Shown here piece by piece: positions 1-9,534 of a DNA stretch of 64,000 nt (positions within the stretch are counted from its first letter, which is position 1; the number at the start of each line of letters is the position of its first letter). The notes under the pieces are model-generated. The model had not been told where the DNA came from. It saw only the letters and a list, made by a program, of their open reading frames with translations, and searched no databases. Origin of the DNA: Marinirhabdus sp963793275 (GTDB taxonomy: Bacteria > Bacteroidota > Bacteroidia > Flavobacteriales > Flavobacteriaceae); the NCBI GenBank assembly GCA_963793275.1, contig CAWBZL010000001.1, positions 400,883 through 464,882 of the forward strand, given 5' to 3'. The position numbers were made by a program, and so were the translations under genes.

Positions 1-2090
1 AAAGTCCCGGAGAGAATATCCAAAAGTTCAATGTTGAATAGCTCTTTGAAAACCTGTACCGGACCATTGGAAGTAGCATTCACCTGCACCTGAATTGGAC
101 TTTTCAATTGATTTTTTGCTTTTGGCACCGTAATGTTCCCTTTAAATGATGTAAGTACATCGTGGTATGTAAAATCTATATTTTTTACCAAAATGGTCTC
201 AGGGTCTACAAGTCCCGCAGTTCCTTTAAAATCCTGAATATTTGTTCCGTTATAAGTCAAGGATGCTATCTTAATAGTAAAGTCCGGACGAAATTTATTG
301 TAGATAGCCTCTAATGTTTCGTTCAGATTCTTGCGGTCTGCATTGGCAGTTCTGGATTCAGGAAGAAATTGAGTCGCTGTAGTAATAATCTCGTCTATGT
401 TTAATTCTTCGGAGAAAAGGTTTATACTACTTGTAGTTTCGGCTATAGTTTCATTAGACACCAGCCCTGCGGGATTTTTAATCGTACCACGTAAAGTTAA
501 CCCTTCTCCATTAGGTAATTGTATTGTTAATTGTTGCAATGTTGCACTTCCATTATTTAACTGAAGGTCTATCTTTCTTACAGGTAGCTGTAATCCATTT
601 CTCTTTAAAGCCACTCTGGTATTTTCTAAATAAAAATCACCAATTGCTGAGTTAATGAGATCTTCTACCCTTACAATATCACCCCGCGTTTCTGTATTCA
701 ACCTAAAATTTCCTCCACTAAAGTCGAAATTATCGGTAGCTATTAATCGGGTCAGGGATTCATTCTCACCTTCAAGTTGCATAGATACATCAACATAATT
801 TAATGATTCCTGAGAGCTTTGGTACGAAGAATTTTTAACAACAAGTTGCATACTATCAACAGATGCTGTAAGATTGTCTATTTCAAGTCTAAAGTCCTTT
901 TTTGATTGTTTCCTACTTCTTAAACTATCAGACTGAAAAATATCCGTAGTTAAACTACCGTCAAATGCAGCATTTTTAAGTTTAAACTTGTCTGCAATGA
1001 TTATCTCATTTTTTTCTGAATGAAAAGTTGCATAAATTTTTGGGTTATTTCCGTAACTAAAATCGCCTTCCAAGGTTAATGAGGTTTCCATAGGTCGGGC
1101 AATATGGTAGGCTGAAAGTTTAGCTGCGATGCTATCTGATACTAGTTTTTTTACAGCACGGTAATCTGTTGTGTTATTTTCAAGCTGAAATTGATAGCTC
1201 GTTGTCCCGTAAACGTCAAAATTTGACCTCAGGTTAAATGTTTGATCATCTATTGCTACAGGAAACTGGTTGATTTCAATATGTTGGTTTTTAATATCGA
1301 ACCTGAAATCTGAAGTTCCCTTTACACGCGATTGTTTAAAAAACCTGCCTTTGGCCGTATTAAATCCCAGAGCATTTACCAATACATCAAACGTAAAATT
1401 ACCTGCTACGGCTTCTTCGTTTCCATTAAATTCTCCATCTAACTGATGCACAAAAAGATCAAAATCTTTATTAAGTGTTGTATCCTTTGATGCGTATGTG
1501 ATATTCTCCAAAGAAAATTTTACGCGTTCGTTATTAAAAAGCTCGTGTAGCTTTAAACTATCCTGCTTTTCTAACAGACTTTCTATTTTGAGTTTCTTGT
1601 AATACTCTATGGATCTTCTTGGTATGACTTCAGAGAAAATAGTGGCGTCTTTAATTATAATTTCCTCAAACTTCACCACGCCTATTAAGAGATTACGGGT
1701 ACCAACAGTAATCTTTGCTTCTTTAATATACACAGATGTTTTTCTATCTGCAATTGTATCAAGTCCGGTATGCTCAATGTCCAGAATTGTAAATCCTATT
1801 TTGGGAAAACCGCTTAAAAAGCTGGAATGCACCTTACCTATGGACAAAGTACCATTGTGGTTTTCATTGTACCATTCCTGAATTTCATTTATAATGGTAT
1901 CCCTATTAAACCAGCTTACGGTAAAAAGCGCCAACGGAATGGTTATCACCAAGAAAACACCTATTAAAAGCCGCCTTAGCCAAAGGCGTACGGAAGATCT
2001 TTTAGGATTTGGGGAAGGGCTTTTCAAAAAAAAATAAATTAATTCTGAAAAGTAAGAAGAATATTCGAGGTCATTAGTTAAAGAATTCAT
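1..2090 (-). CDS. AsmA-like envelope protein, partial
   Basis: The minus frame is open from an ATG at 2088-2090 to the left edge (about 696 codons, no stop), so the C-terminus is missing. The N-terminus has a short cytoplasmic stretch ending in basic residues, then one hydrophobic segment (about residues 41-59), then a long beta-rich region full of phrases such as GNFTFDVLVNALG and LTLRGTIKNPAGL. This is the layout of AsmA/TamB-related proteins of diderm bacteria: inner-membrane anchored, with a large periplasmic part thought to take part in lipid or outer-membrane homeostasis. The family call is from overall texture, not from a catalytic motif. It diverges from acs across a 180-bp gap that should hold both promoters. 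Confidence 0.7.
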   Translation of the reverse strand, partial: MNSLTNDLEYSSYFSELIYFFLKSPSPNPKRSSVRLWLRRLLIGVFLVITIPLALFTVSWFNRDTIINEIQEWYNENHNGTLSIGKVHSSFLSGFPKIGFTILDIEHTGLDTIADRKTSVYIKEAKITVGTRNLLIGVVKFEEIIIKDATIFSEVIPRRSIEYYKKLKIESLLEKQDSLKLHELFNNERVKFSLENITYASKDTTLNKDFDLFVHQLDGEFNGNEEAVAGNFTFDVLVNALGFNTAKGRFFKQSRVKGTSDFRFDIKNQHIEINQFPVAIDDQTFNLRSNFDVYGTTSYQFQLENNTTDYRAVKKLVSDSIAAKLSAYHIARPMETSLTLEGDFSYGNNPKIYATFHSEKNEIIIADKFKLKNAAFDGSLTTDIFQSDSLRSRKQSKKDFRLEIDNLTASVDSMQLVVKNSSYQSSQESLNYVDVSMQLEGENESLTRLIATDNFDFSGGNFRLNTETRGDIVRVEDLINSAIGDFYLENTRVALKRNGLQLPVRKIDLQLNNGSATLQQLTIQLPNGEGLTLRGTIKNPAGLVSNETIAETTSSINLFSEELNIDEIITTATQFLPESRTANADRKNLNETLEAIYNKFRPDFTIKIASLTYNGTNIQDFKGTAGLVDPETILVKNIDFTYHDVLTSFKGNITVPKAKNQLKSPIQVQVNATSNGPVQVFKELFNIELLDILSGT

Positions 2091-2270
2091 TAATGATAAG
2101 GGTCAATTGAAGAGTATTTGTATTGAAAATCTTCTGTTGCCCAAGCAGCAAAAAATATAAAAAGTAAAAAAGCTGAAATTTCGGTATATTGTTAGTGGTT
2201 TTATAACCCAATAAAACCGAAAATTTTTGATAATTCTTAAATTACGCTTCATCCTTAAAACATTTATAAA

Positions 2271-4178
2271 ATGAGTAATTACCATATAAAACACCTTGAA
2301 GAATATTATCAGGTATACCGAAAATCTGTAAGCGATCCTGAATCCTTTTGGGAAGAGATTGCGGGTGAACATTTTTTATGGCGTAAAAAGTGGGACAAGG
2401 TAGTAAGCTGGGATTTTTCAAAACCCGAAGTAACCTGGTTTGAGGGGGCTAAGCTGAACATTACTGAAAACTGTATTGACAGACATCTGGCTACCAAAGG
2501 CGATAAAACCGCTATAATATTTGAACCCAATGACCCAAAAGAAGCGGCACAGCATATTACGTATAAAGAACTCTACAAGAAGGTAAACAAATTTGCAAAT
2601 GTGCTCAAAGAAAATGGGATCAGGAAAGGCGATAGAGTTTGTATTTATCTCCCTATGATTCCGGAACTGGCCGTATCGGTATTGGCTTGTGCGCGCATTG
2701 GAGCCATACATTCTGTGGTTTTTGCAGGCTTTTCAGCCACAGCGCTTGCTACAAGAATTAATGATAGTGACTGTAAGATGGTCATCACATCGGACGGCTC
2801 TTATAGGGGTGCAAAAACCATTGACCTGAAAGGAATTGTAGATGAAGCCCTCGAAGATTGTAGCTGTGTGGAATCGGTTTTAGTGGCAAAACGAATTCTT
2901 ACAAACATACCTATGAAAGAAGGTCGCGACCAATGGTTACAACCGCTTCTGGACAAGGCGAGTGACCAGCTTGTAGCTACTGTAATGGATGCAGAAGATC
3001 CTTTATTTATTTTATACACTTCCGGCTCAACAGGAATGCCCAAGGGGATGGTACATACTACTGCCGGCTATATGGTGTATAGCGCTTACACCTTTAAAAA
3101 CGTATTTCAGTATAAAGATGATGATGTATACTGGTGCACTGCAGATATAGGCTGGATTACCGGACATAGCTATATTGTGTATGGCCCTCTGGCAAATGGT
3201 GCCACCACCGTTATGTTTGAAGGTGTACCCAGTTATCCGGACTATGGTCGGTTCTGGGAAATCGTTCAGAAACATAAAGTTACTCAGTTTTATACAGCAC
3301 CAACAGCCATCAGGGCTTTGGCAAAAGAAGGAGTTGAACATGTAGAAAAGCACGATTTATCCTCTTTAAAAGTGTTAGGAACCGTAGGCGAGCCTATAAA
3401 TGAAGAAGCCTGGCACTGGTACGACGATAACATCGGGAAGAAAAAATCGCCCATTGTGGATACCTGGTGGCAAACCGAGACTGGTGGTATAATGATTACC
3501 CCTATCCCTTTTTGCACGCCTACAAAACCTACGTATGCTACCCTTCCGTTTATTGGAATTCAGCCTGCCCTCATGGATGAACACGGGCAAGAGATTAAAG
3601 GAAATCAGGTAGATGGACGTCTTTGTATTAAATACCCCTGGCCCAGTATGGCGCGAACTATATGGGGCAATCACCAAAGGTATAAGGATACGTATTTTTC
3701 AGCATTTAAAAATATGTACTTCACCGGAGATGGCGCACTTAGAGACGAAGTAGGCTATTACAGAATTACAGGCCGTGTAGATGATGTAATTATTGTTTCA
3801 GGACATAATCTGGGTACAGCTCCTATTGAAGATGCTGTTAATGAACACCCGGCAGTTGCCGAAAGTGCCATCGTTGGCTTCCCTCACGATGTAAAAGGAA
3901 ATGCATTATATGGCTATGTAACATTAAAAGAAACAGGAGAGGGCAGAGATCACGATAATTTGAGAAAAGAAATCAATCAAATTATTACCGAGCAAATTGG
4001 TCCTATTGCCAAGCTGGATAAAATTCAATTTACAAATGGTTTACCCAAAACACGCTCGGGAAAGATTATGCGCCGTATTCTTCGGAAAATTGCTTCTAAG
4101 GACACGAGTAATCTGGGTGATACCAGTACCCTGTTAAATCCGGAAGTGGTTCAGGAGATTATGGATAATGCATTGTAA
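2271..4178 (+). CDS. acs: acetyl-CoA synthetase (AMP-forming)
   Basis: This cytoplasmic enzyme makes acetyl-CoA from acetate, ATP and CoA through acetyl-AMP. The 635-residue length fits the family. Visible signatures are the adenylation P-loop YTSGSTGMPKG, the WWQTETGG motif, the hinge region ITGRVDDVIIVSGH, and the C-terminal KTRSGKIMRR containing the invariant lysine that is reversibly acetylated in characterised homologues. The start ATG is followed directly by the usual N-terminal ACS region (EYYQVYRKSVSDPESFWEE). The gene is monocistronic and divergent from the AsmA-like gene. Propionyl-CoA synthetase is a less likely alternative. Confidence 0.95.
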   Translation: MSNYHIKHLEEYYQVYRKSVSDPESFWEEIAGEHFLWRKKWDKVVSWDFSKPEVTWFEGAKLNITENCIDRHLATKGDKTAIIFEPNDPKEAAQHITYKELYKKVNKFANVLKENGIRKGDRVCIYLPMIPELAVSVLACARIGAIHSVVFAGFSATALATRINDSDCKMVITSDGSYRGAKTIDLKGIVDEALEDCSCVESVLVAKRILTNIPMKEGRDQWLQPLLDKASDQLVATVMDAEDPLFILYTSGSTGMPKGMVHTTAGYMVYSAYTFKNVFQYKDDDVYWCTADIGWITGHSYIVYGPLANGATTVMFEGVPSYPDYGRFWEIVQKHKVTQFYTAPTAIRALAKEGVEHVEKHDLSSLKVLGTVGEPINEEAWHWYDDNIGKKKSPIVDTWWQTETGGIMITPIPFCTPTKPTYATLPFIGIQPALMDEHGQEIKGNQVDGRLCIKYPWPSMARTIWGNHQRYKDTYFSAFKNMYFTGDGALRDEVGYYRITGRVDDVIIVSGHNLGTAPIEDAVNEHPAVAESAIVGFPHDVKGNALYGYVTLKETGEGRDHDNLRKEINQIITEQIGPIAKLDKIQFTNGLPKTRSGKIMRRILRKIASKDTSNLGDTSTLLNPEVVQEIMDNAL

Positions 4179-4379
4179 ATTAATAATCAACTTGAAAATC
4201 ATATAAAGTTGTTCCTGGAGCTTTTATTTCATAAGCCCTTGTTGCGGTAAAAAAAATATTATTAAATCAAAAATGATACGGGTATATGTGGTTTATAGTT
4301 CTATAAACAAGCTTCGGAGTGCTTAAAAACGCACATAATAAGAACTTGAAAAGATGAAACATATATTGAAAAAATAAAA

Positions 4380-4712
4380 AACTGGAAAGAAAAAACGAAG
4401 ATTAAGAAAAAATTTGTTTAGAATGTGAACTGACGGAAGATCTTAAATGGATGTATCCTTGTTATAGATTCCGGGACAATAAGATGGTATTAATTCATGG
4501 ATTTAAAAAATACTGCGCACGGCTCTTTCCTAAAGGTGTTTTACTGAAAGATGCTACTGAAATTTTGATACAACAAACAGAGGATGTGCAAGCGGCTCGC
4601 CAAATCCTTTTTACTAACATTCAAGAGATAATTGACTTAAAAGCGGTTATTAAGTCCTGATTTTTGAAGCAATTAAAGTGGAAAAAGCAGGTCTTCAAGT
4701 AAAAATGAAAAA
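4380..4712 (+). pseudogene. decayed YdeI/OmdA-like (DUF1801) protein gene
   Basis: A conserved protein can be followed through three pieces. Upstream, one frame reads ICLECELTEDLKW but is preceded by an in-frame TAA near 4399. The middle, open to 4660, reads MYPCYRFRDNKMVLIHGFKK and LIQQTEDVQAARQI, wording typical of the YdeI/DUF1801 family. After the TGA at 4658-4660 the family sequence continues in another frame as FEAIKVEKAGLQVKMKKTS and then meets TAA. Intact relatives are about 190-200 residues, so at least one frameshift and two stops have accumulated and the C-terminal third is gone. The 69-codon open piece (4451-4660) should not be read as a working gene. The family assignment is from memory of its sequence pattern. 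Confidence 0.7.
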
Positions 4713-4894
4713 GACGTCGTAATTTTCCCTACTCTTTTTTTATTTCAGCAACACATTATACCATTTACTTTATAAAAGAGCTATCATGTAACTTGCTTAA
4801 CAATTAACCCAAGTAACATACTTTTAATATATTCGTCTTACAAGCGAGGCAACCAAATGCTCACGATTTGCGTCTCTATATAAAACCAATCACC

Positions 4895-6376
4895 ATGAGA
4901 ACCTTTTTTTTCTTTTTTATCGTATTTCTGGGAATCCAACCCTTACTTAGTCAGGACTTAACAGCAACCATCGTCGATGCTCAAACAGAAGCCCCTATTC
5001 CCTTTGCTACCATCGTTACAGGTGAGCACAGCGGACTTATCACCAACGAGGCCGGTGTATTTACGATCACCCAGGCACAGCTAAAGCGTATTAAAGATTC
5101 TATTTTTATTTCCTCCATGGGGTACGAAAATGTAGCCCTTTGGAAACCTACGGGGAATCTAACCATACGTCTGACACCCAAAACTTTCGAGTTGGCAGAA
5201 GTATTTATAAATGCCAACCCATTGTCTGCCCAGGAAGTTATTGACAAGGTAAAGGAAAATCTAAACACAAATTACACCATCGCCCCGTCCAAAAGGAAAA
5301 TATTCTTTAGACAGAGCGACATTAACTTTATGGACAAAGTAGATTTTGGGTTTAAAAAGTCTACTATCAAAGAACTAAACAAAGAACTTATGGATGAGAT
5401 TGCCGCCTCTATATCCAGGGAATCCTGGAGCTATAAAGAGGCTGTGGGCGACTTTTATGGCGATTACCGCACTCAAAAATTGTATGTAGATAAGGCAGCA
5501 CGGCTCTATGACAAAACCAAGGATGTCTCTTTTGAAGGGCTTACAGAAAACTTAGAGCGTATTTTTAAAGAGAATGTAAAGCCAGACTCCTATATTAAAA
5601 TACGTTCCGGACTTATAGGGACAAAGTTAGAATTAGATTCCATTACAAATGAAAATAAGGAAGAAGCAACTGTAGTACAGCGTGAAGTTGAAAAACCTAA
5701 AAGCTCCAGTTTCCAGTCCAGCATGAAAAACCGGCTTTCTGAACTCTACGAACAGTTATTTTTTAAGGAAAGTACCGCCTTGGATATTTTAGATAAATCC
5801 AACCGATATCGATTTACCCATACCGACTACACTTTTATAGACGATGCGGCCGTGTACATCATCACCTTCGAACCGAAAGGAAGAAAAGATTTTAAAGGCG
5901 TGTTGTACGTAAATACGGAAGACTTTGCGGTGATGCGCTTAGAATTTGAAAATGTGCGTCCCTTAAAGAAATTTGGTTTGTTTGGCATTAGGTACCGGCA
6001 CTCAGTTTTTAAAGGAAAAATGTTATTTGCCAAGGAAGCAAGTGGCGGTTATGGTCCCCGGTATATAGAGCTGGAAGACGGAAAAACTGTTGGCGTGGAT
6101 AGGCCACTTAATGTGATTGAAAAGAACAAGCACGTAAAAGGCAGGCGCAAGCAGAATGAACTGGCCTTGCATCTGGATATTGGCATCACCAACAGGACCA
6201 AATATGAACTGGTCGTTTTTTCCTCAGAAACTATGACACAGGGAGATTTTGAAAACACCGTTGAAAACCCAAAAGTGGAGGCTAGTTATCTTACCAAATA
6301 CGATCCGGATTTCTGGAAAGATCATACCATTATGGAGCCAAATGCGGCGATCCAGGCTTTTGAAGTCGTAGAATAA
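4895..6376 (+). CDS. exported protein with carboxypeptidase-like regulatory domain
   Basis: The protein has 493 residues from the ATG at 4895. I prefer this to an upstream TTG because it opens directly into a Sec signal peptide (MRTFFFFFIVFLG, cleavage near LLSQ). After the leader, about residues 20-95 form a CarboxypepD_reg-like beta-sandwich (ATIVDAQTEAPIPFATI, GLITNEAGVF, SSMGYENVAL, then LAEVFINANP), as used by TonB-dependent receptors and other Bacteroidota surface proteins. The remainder is beta-rich with no recognisable catalytic motif. Likely periplasmic or outer-membrane associated; precise role unknown. It stands alone and ends before a strong terminator. Confidence 0.7.
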   Translation: MRTFFFFFIVFLGIQPLLSQDLTATIVDAQTEAPIPFATIVTGEHSGLITNEAGVFTITQAQLKRIKDSIFISSMGYENVALWKPTGNLTIRLTPKTFELAEVFINANPLSAQEVIDKVKENLNTNYTIAPSKRKIFFRQSDINFMDKVDFGFKKSTIKELNKELMDEIAASISRESWSYKEAVGDFYGDYRTQKLYVDKAARLYDKTKDVSFEGLTENLERIFKENVKPDSYIKIRSGLIGTKLELDSITNENKEEATVVQREVEKPKSSSFQSSMKNRLSELYEQLFFKESTALDILDKSNRYRFTHTDYTFIDDAAVYIITFEPKGRKDFKGVLYVNTEDFAVMRLEFENVRPLKKFGLFGIRYRHSVFKGKMLFAKEASGGYGPRYIELEDGKTVGVDRPLNVIEKNKHVKGRRKQNELALHLDIGITNRTKYELVVFSSETMTQGDFENTVENPKVEASYLTKYDPDFWKDHTIMEPNAAIQAFEVVE

Positions 6377-6484
6377 TTTTTACAGCCGTTATGACTAAGC
6401 GCTTTATGGTGCAAGGTAAAAGTGAAAGCACCACTAACAGGAATCTAGGACAGTCAGGCCTTAAAAATGGGCAGTAATACAACG

Positions 6485-6518
6485 AAAAATCCAGTTGCTT
6501 GTAGACTGGATTTTTTTT
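6485..6518 (+). terminator. Rho-independent terminator
   Basis: Stem AAAAATCCAGT (6485-6495) pairs with ACTGGATTTTT (6505-6515) around a 9-nt loop and is followed by more T. It closes the exported-protein gene and, by its A/T arms, could work in both directions. Confidence 0.85.
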
Positions 6519-6579
6519 AATGTAAAACGCTAGAATGGAAGTAGTTTCTACCGCTTGAAATATAAGGTTTACATCTTAC

Positions 6580-6596
6580 GACCTTCGGATTATGAG
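6580..6596. other. candidate decayed attachment core (left end of island A)
   Basis: Seventeen bases match the tRNA-Met anticodon-arm part of the 45-bp att repeats at 28809 and 56960 at 16 of 17 positions (GACCTTCGG-A/G-TTATGAG). The flanking T-arm sequence does not match, so if this is an att site it has decayed, or only the core was ever shared. A pair of CGTATTC repeats lies 74 bp inside, as at the other end of island A. Confidence 0.4.
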
Positions 6597-6669
6597 TTAA
6601 GATCATAAAATCTGTGAACCCCTATTTACAGGGGCTTCCGAAGGGTCAGTCTCGCTAAAAATTCAAAAA

Positions 6670-6688
6670 CGTATTCGAAAGCGTATTA
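6670..6688 (+). repeat. 12-bp-phased CGTATT pair, possible integrase arm site
   Basis: CGTATTC at 6670-6676 and CGTATTA at 6682-6688 repeat with a 12-bp period. The same pair with the same period and similar A-rich flanks occurs at 28709-28727, just inside the right att repeat. Confidence 0.4.
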
Positions 6689-6756
6689 ATTTGTAGTAAA
6701 TATACTACGTTATTTTGAAATATAAAAACACCCCAATTCCACCCCCTATTTTTGGT

Positions 6757-6770
6757 TACGGAAAACCGTA
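6757..6770 (+). promoter_or_regulatory. TACGG-N4-CCGTA palindrome, candidate operator
   Basis: A perfect 5+5 inverted repeat with a 4-nt spacer, followed by GAAT. It lies 65 bp before the start of the 49-residue gene. A weak -7-like box (TGAAATTG, 6792-6799) follows at about the same distance as at the two related sites near 12.5 kb. Confidence 0.5.
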
Positions 6771-6821
6771 GAATGGTCTGCGATTTTATTCTGAAATTGT
6801 CATTTTTAAAATCAATTTATC

Positions 6822-6971
6822 ATGGCAGTAAAACACATACCAACCGGAGAAGTTCATAAAGGACAAAAAGGAGGCACCACAGGGTGCGGTACAAACACTA
6901 ATACACATTCAAGTCATTGGATTAATTCTCATGATCGTATCACCTGTGATAAGAATGGGTGCAAAAACTAA
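6822..6971 (+). CDS. small 49-residue Cys/His-containing protein
   Basis: The frame begins MAVKHIPTGEVHKGQKGG and ends DRITCDKNGCKN. It has no signal peptide and no membrane segment. Three cysteines and three histidines suggest metal binding or a fold held by metal, but no family is recognised. Support for a real gene comes from an AT-rich leader, a palindromic operator-like site 65 bp upstream and a promoter-like box at the expected place. Glycine, threonine and asparagine are frequent. It stands alone, and about 180 bp separate it from the next gene. Confidence 0.55.
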   Translation: MAVKHIPTGEVHKGQKGGTTGCGTNTNTHSSHWINSHDRITCDKNGCKN

Positions 6972-7152
6972 ATCAAAACAGGTTAAAGTTAAGCCAATAA
7001 ATAAAAAACAATCATCTTTAATAAGAACACACTTAGTTAGTGAGCAACACTGAACTTAACGTGTAAGAAATTTCCTGTATTCTGATATTTTTATAGATTT
7101 GCAAACTTCAATTCTAATCGGCCAATAGTATTGGTACAGACTTACGCGAAAA

Positions 7153-8085
7153 ATGAAAAATTATTATTTGATTTCCACGTTTCTTGTATTATGCTTTCAA
7201 ATTAGTTTTTCTCAGAATTACGAAATTGTTAGAGAAACTAAAAAATTGATAGACAACCGTGAAATCCATTTAAACGGTGGCATGCGATCTCAATTCGGTG
7301 GTAAATCTAGGACTTATATTAAATTTGATTTGCCTCCAAATACCGTAGAATGGTTTTATAGTTTTACTACCACTAAAGGGCAAAATGGAACCAAAAATTT
7401 AAATCTAGCTCTTCAACTCGGAAGCATTCTTGCAGACGGAAGTACATTGACGTCAACTGCAATGTCTACAATCAAAGTTCCTGAAGGTGTTGCAACCGCT
7501 GATATCTATTTAATTGACAAAAAAAATTATCAACCCTTTTTAAATAAAGTTACATTTGAATTTGACATGGAAGGCACAGTTGAAAACACCAAACAAGCTA
7601 TAGTAAAAGTTAATGATGTAAAAAAAGGAACTTGGTTTTTGGGGTTAAAAAATCCAAGTTCCATGAACGGAATCAATCTTAATATAGAAGTGGTAGCCAT
7701 TACCGAAACGAAAAAAGTAATCCCAAAATCTGAGCAACAACAGAAAGCTGAGTTATATGGTAATCTGGGCTGGACAAAATTTGAACAAGCAGAATATGAA
7801 GAGTGTATTCGTTATTGCAATAAATCCTATGAAGTACATAAATTGGGTTGGGTTATAGCAAACAAAGGTGTAGCTCAACTTGTTTGCGGTCAAATGCCTG
7901 AATCTATCGAATCTTATGTTTCAGCGCTAGCGCATTTAAAAAATGATCCTAATGCTAAGAATGAACTGCTGAAAATTAGAAGAAATTTGGAAATGACATT
8001 AAAAATTTATCCAAACTTGGATGGTGCGGATGAAATAATTCAACTTATTAAATTAGAACAGAAAAACTTAGCAAACCAAAAATAA
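7153..8085 (+). CDS. secreted TPR-like protein of unknown function
   Basis: The 310 residues start with a Sec signal peptide (MKNYYLISTFLVLCFQISFS, cleavage before QNYEIV). Residues about 25-185 are beta-rich without a recognised motif. Residues about 195-300 look like two or three tetratricopeptide-type helical pairs (KAELYGNLGWTKFEQAEYEE, ANKGVAQLVCGQMPESIESY). Probably periplasmic or surface exposed and engaged in protein contacts. It is followed one base later by a lipoprotein gene, so the two are surely co-transcribed. Confidence 0.6.
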   Translation: MKNYYLISTFLVLCFQISFSQNYEIVRETKKLIDNREIHLNGGMRSQFGGKSRTYIKFDLPPNTVEWFYSFTTTKGQNGTKNLNLALQLGSILADGSTLTSTAMSTIKVPEGVATADIYLIDKKNYQPFLNKVTFEFDMEGTVENTKQAIVKVNDVKKGTWFLGLKNPSSMNGINLNIEVVAITETKKVIPKSEQQQKAELYGNLGWTKFEQAEYEECIRYCNKSYEVHKLGWVIANKGVAQLVCGQMPESIESYVSALAHLKNDPNAKNELLKIRRNLEMTLKIYPNLDGADEIIQLIKLEQKNLANQK

Positions 8086-8086
8086 A

Positions 8087-8788
8087 ATGAGAAAAACAAC
8101 TTTACTATTAATCACTTTTTTTACAATACTAACATCCTGCGGAAATAAAGAAGCTGAGGAAAACGCTAAAAGAATTCAACTTGAAAAAATCGAGGCGCAG
8201 GAAAATGCGAAAAGAATCCATCTTGAAAAAATTGAAGTAGGAAAAGCAAGAATAAAAACGGAGCTGAATAATGAGTTGGATCGATTAAAAAAAATCCTTG
8301 AAACTGAAAACAAAGTATTAGTAAACATCGATGAATTCCAATTTGGAAGATTAGCATCTACTAAAAAAAAGCAACTAGCCGATCAAAATGATAAAATCCG
8401 CTTAATAGAAAATTATATAACAAATATTGAGGAAGAAATAGCACTTACAAATCTTCGAAAAACGTTTGAATTTCAATCTGACCCATCAAGCCTAATTCAA
8501 TATGTATTCAGTTCAGCAAAGAATCAAAATTTTAAAAATTTAAGGTTTTTATGTGATCCGTATGGTGAATTTGATTCTGACGCAAAAGGAATATGTTATA
8601 TAGAAATGTCGCCACTTGAAACTAAAGCAATGTTTATCGATAATTTCAGAAATGGTAGAATAATCGGAGAACCTATTATTAGTGGAAGTATGGCTGAAGT
8701 AGAAATTGCATTTGGACCTAGTACCAACAGGTTAGAAAAAATAAAATTGGTAAAAAGAATGGACCATTGGTATATTGCTAGCTTGTAA
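8087..8788 (+). CDS. lipoprotein with duplicated coiled-coil segment
   Basis: The 233 residues start with a lipoprotein signal (MRKTTLLLITFFTILTSCGN; C18 in the lipobox). A charged helix follows containing two near-identical units, ENAKRIQLEKIE and ENAKRIHLEKIE, so a coiled coil with an internal duplication is likely to about residue 120. The C-terminal half is a small alpha/beta domain (SSAKNQNFKNLRFLCDPYGE to HWYIASL) resembling NTF2/DUF4878-type lipoprotein domains; this is only an impression. It is translationally close to the preceding secreted protein. Function unknown. Confidence 0.6.
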   Translation: MRKTTLLLITFFTILTSCGNKEAEENAKRIQLEKIEAQENAKRIHLEKIEVGKARIKTELNNELDRLKKILETENKVLVNIDEFQFGRLASTKKKQLADQNDKIRLIENYITNIEEEIALTNLRKTFEFQSDPSSLIQYVFSSAKNQNFKNLRFLCDPYGEFDSDAKGICYIEMSPLETKAMFIDNFRNGRIIGEPIISGSMAEVEIAFGPSTNRLEKIKLVKRMDHWYIASL

Positions 8789-8845
8789 AATTATTGGATT
8801 AACAATAAATAAATCTATTAAACTATTGTTCATTTATAAATTAAA

Positions 8846-8880
8846 AAAACTGCCGCTGTTAAACCGTGGCGGTTTTTTTT
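8846..8880 (+). terminator. Rho-independent terminator
   Basis: AAAACTGCC (8846-8854) pairs with GGCGGTTTT (8868-8876) through one T-G wobble, followed by a T run. It ends the two-gene unit and lies 19 bp from the converging minus-strand gene. Confidence 0.8.
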
Positions 8881-8898
8881 TAGATAAGCATTTTGACT

Positions 8899-9534
8899 TT
8901 ACTTCAATGAACTACATACATGTTCCGTAATCATATATCGGGTAATATCGTTTAAGGTTTTGCCATTTACTGGGTGTATGCCTGGATGTGTAAATAATTC
9001 CAAATTATTCTTTCCACGCTTGTAATACCATATTTTAGGGCTACCATCTTGATCAAAGAAAAAACCCTCACGACACTCCTTCTCCACCATCTTAAATTTT
9101 GTAAGTAAACCTTTATCAATCGGTTTCGCATTGGCTTCTTCACAATGAATCTTTACAAACTTATTTTCGTCCCAGATCATGCATTTTTTTCGAGTGGCAT
9201 CATAGATGAAAAAAGCAACGACTAACAAAAGAACCAATACCACATATTGATATCTTTTTGAATTAATCTTTTTGGTATTCTTACTCGCTACATAACTTTT
9301 ATAGTCTTCAAAACCTATAAATATGGCTAAATGATCTTTCGCAGTATTTGAAATATTAAACGATTCTTTACTTTCCCATTTCCGATAATAACCCCGAATT
9401 GCATCTGCAGAAGTTGGTTGCTTGCATTTTAATTCAAGTACTTCATAAATATGAGTTGCCAATCCTAAAGCGGAAGTAGATGTACTATTTTCTTTGGCTT
9501 TACTGAATGCCTCTGTAAGCAACTGATCTTGCAT
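8899..9534 (-). CDS. single-pass membrane protein, unknown family
   Basis: The 211-residue frame has a soluble N-terminal part (about residues 1-90), one hydrophobic segment (RYQYVVLVLLLVVAFFIYDA, about 93-112) and a C-terminal domain with several cysteines (C118, C130, C154, C205). No signal peptide precedes the membrane segment, so the N-terminal part should be cytoplasmic and the Cys-containing part periplasmic. The N-terminal region (TEAFSKAKENSTSTSALGL, AIRGYYRKWESK) is reminiscent of short helical DNA- or protein-binding regions but matches nothing I can name. It is transcribed alone, converging on the upstream lipoprotein unit. Confidence 0.55.
   Translation of the reverse strand: MQDQLLTEAFSKAKENSTSTSALGLATHIYEVLELKCKQPTSADAIRGYYRKWESKESFNISNTAKDHLAIFIGFEDYKSYVASKNTKKINSKRYQYVVLVLLLVVAFFIYDATRKKCMIWDENKFVKIHCEEANAKPIDKGLLTKFKMVEKECREGFFFDQDGSPKIWYYKRGKNNLELFTHPGIHPVNGKTLNDITRYMITEHVCSSLK

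Noticed and set aside
1609..1881. 90-codon plus-strand frame
   Set aside because: Entirely antisense to the AsmA-like gene, whose frame is continuous through the region.
4451..4660. independent 69-residue protein
   Set aside because: Family sequence continues on both sides in other frames or beyond stops, so it is a fragment of a pseudogene.
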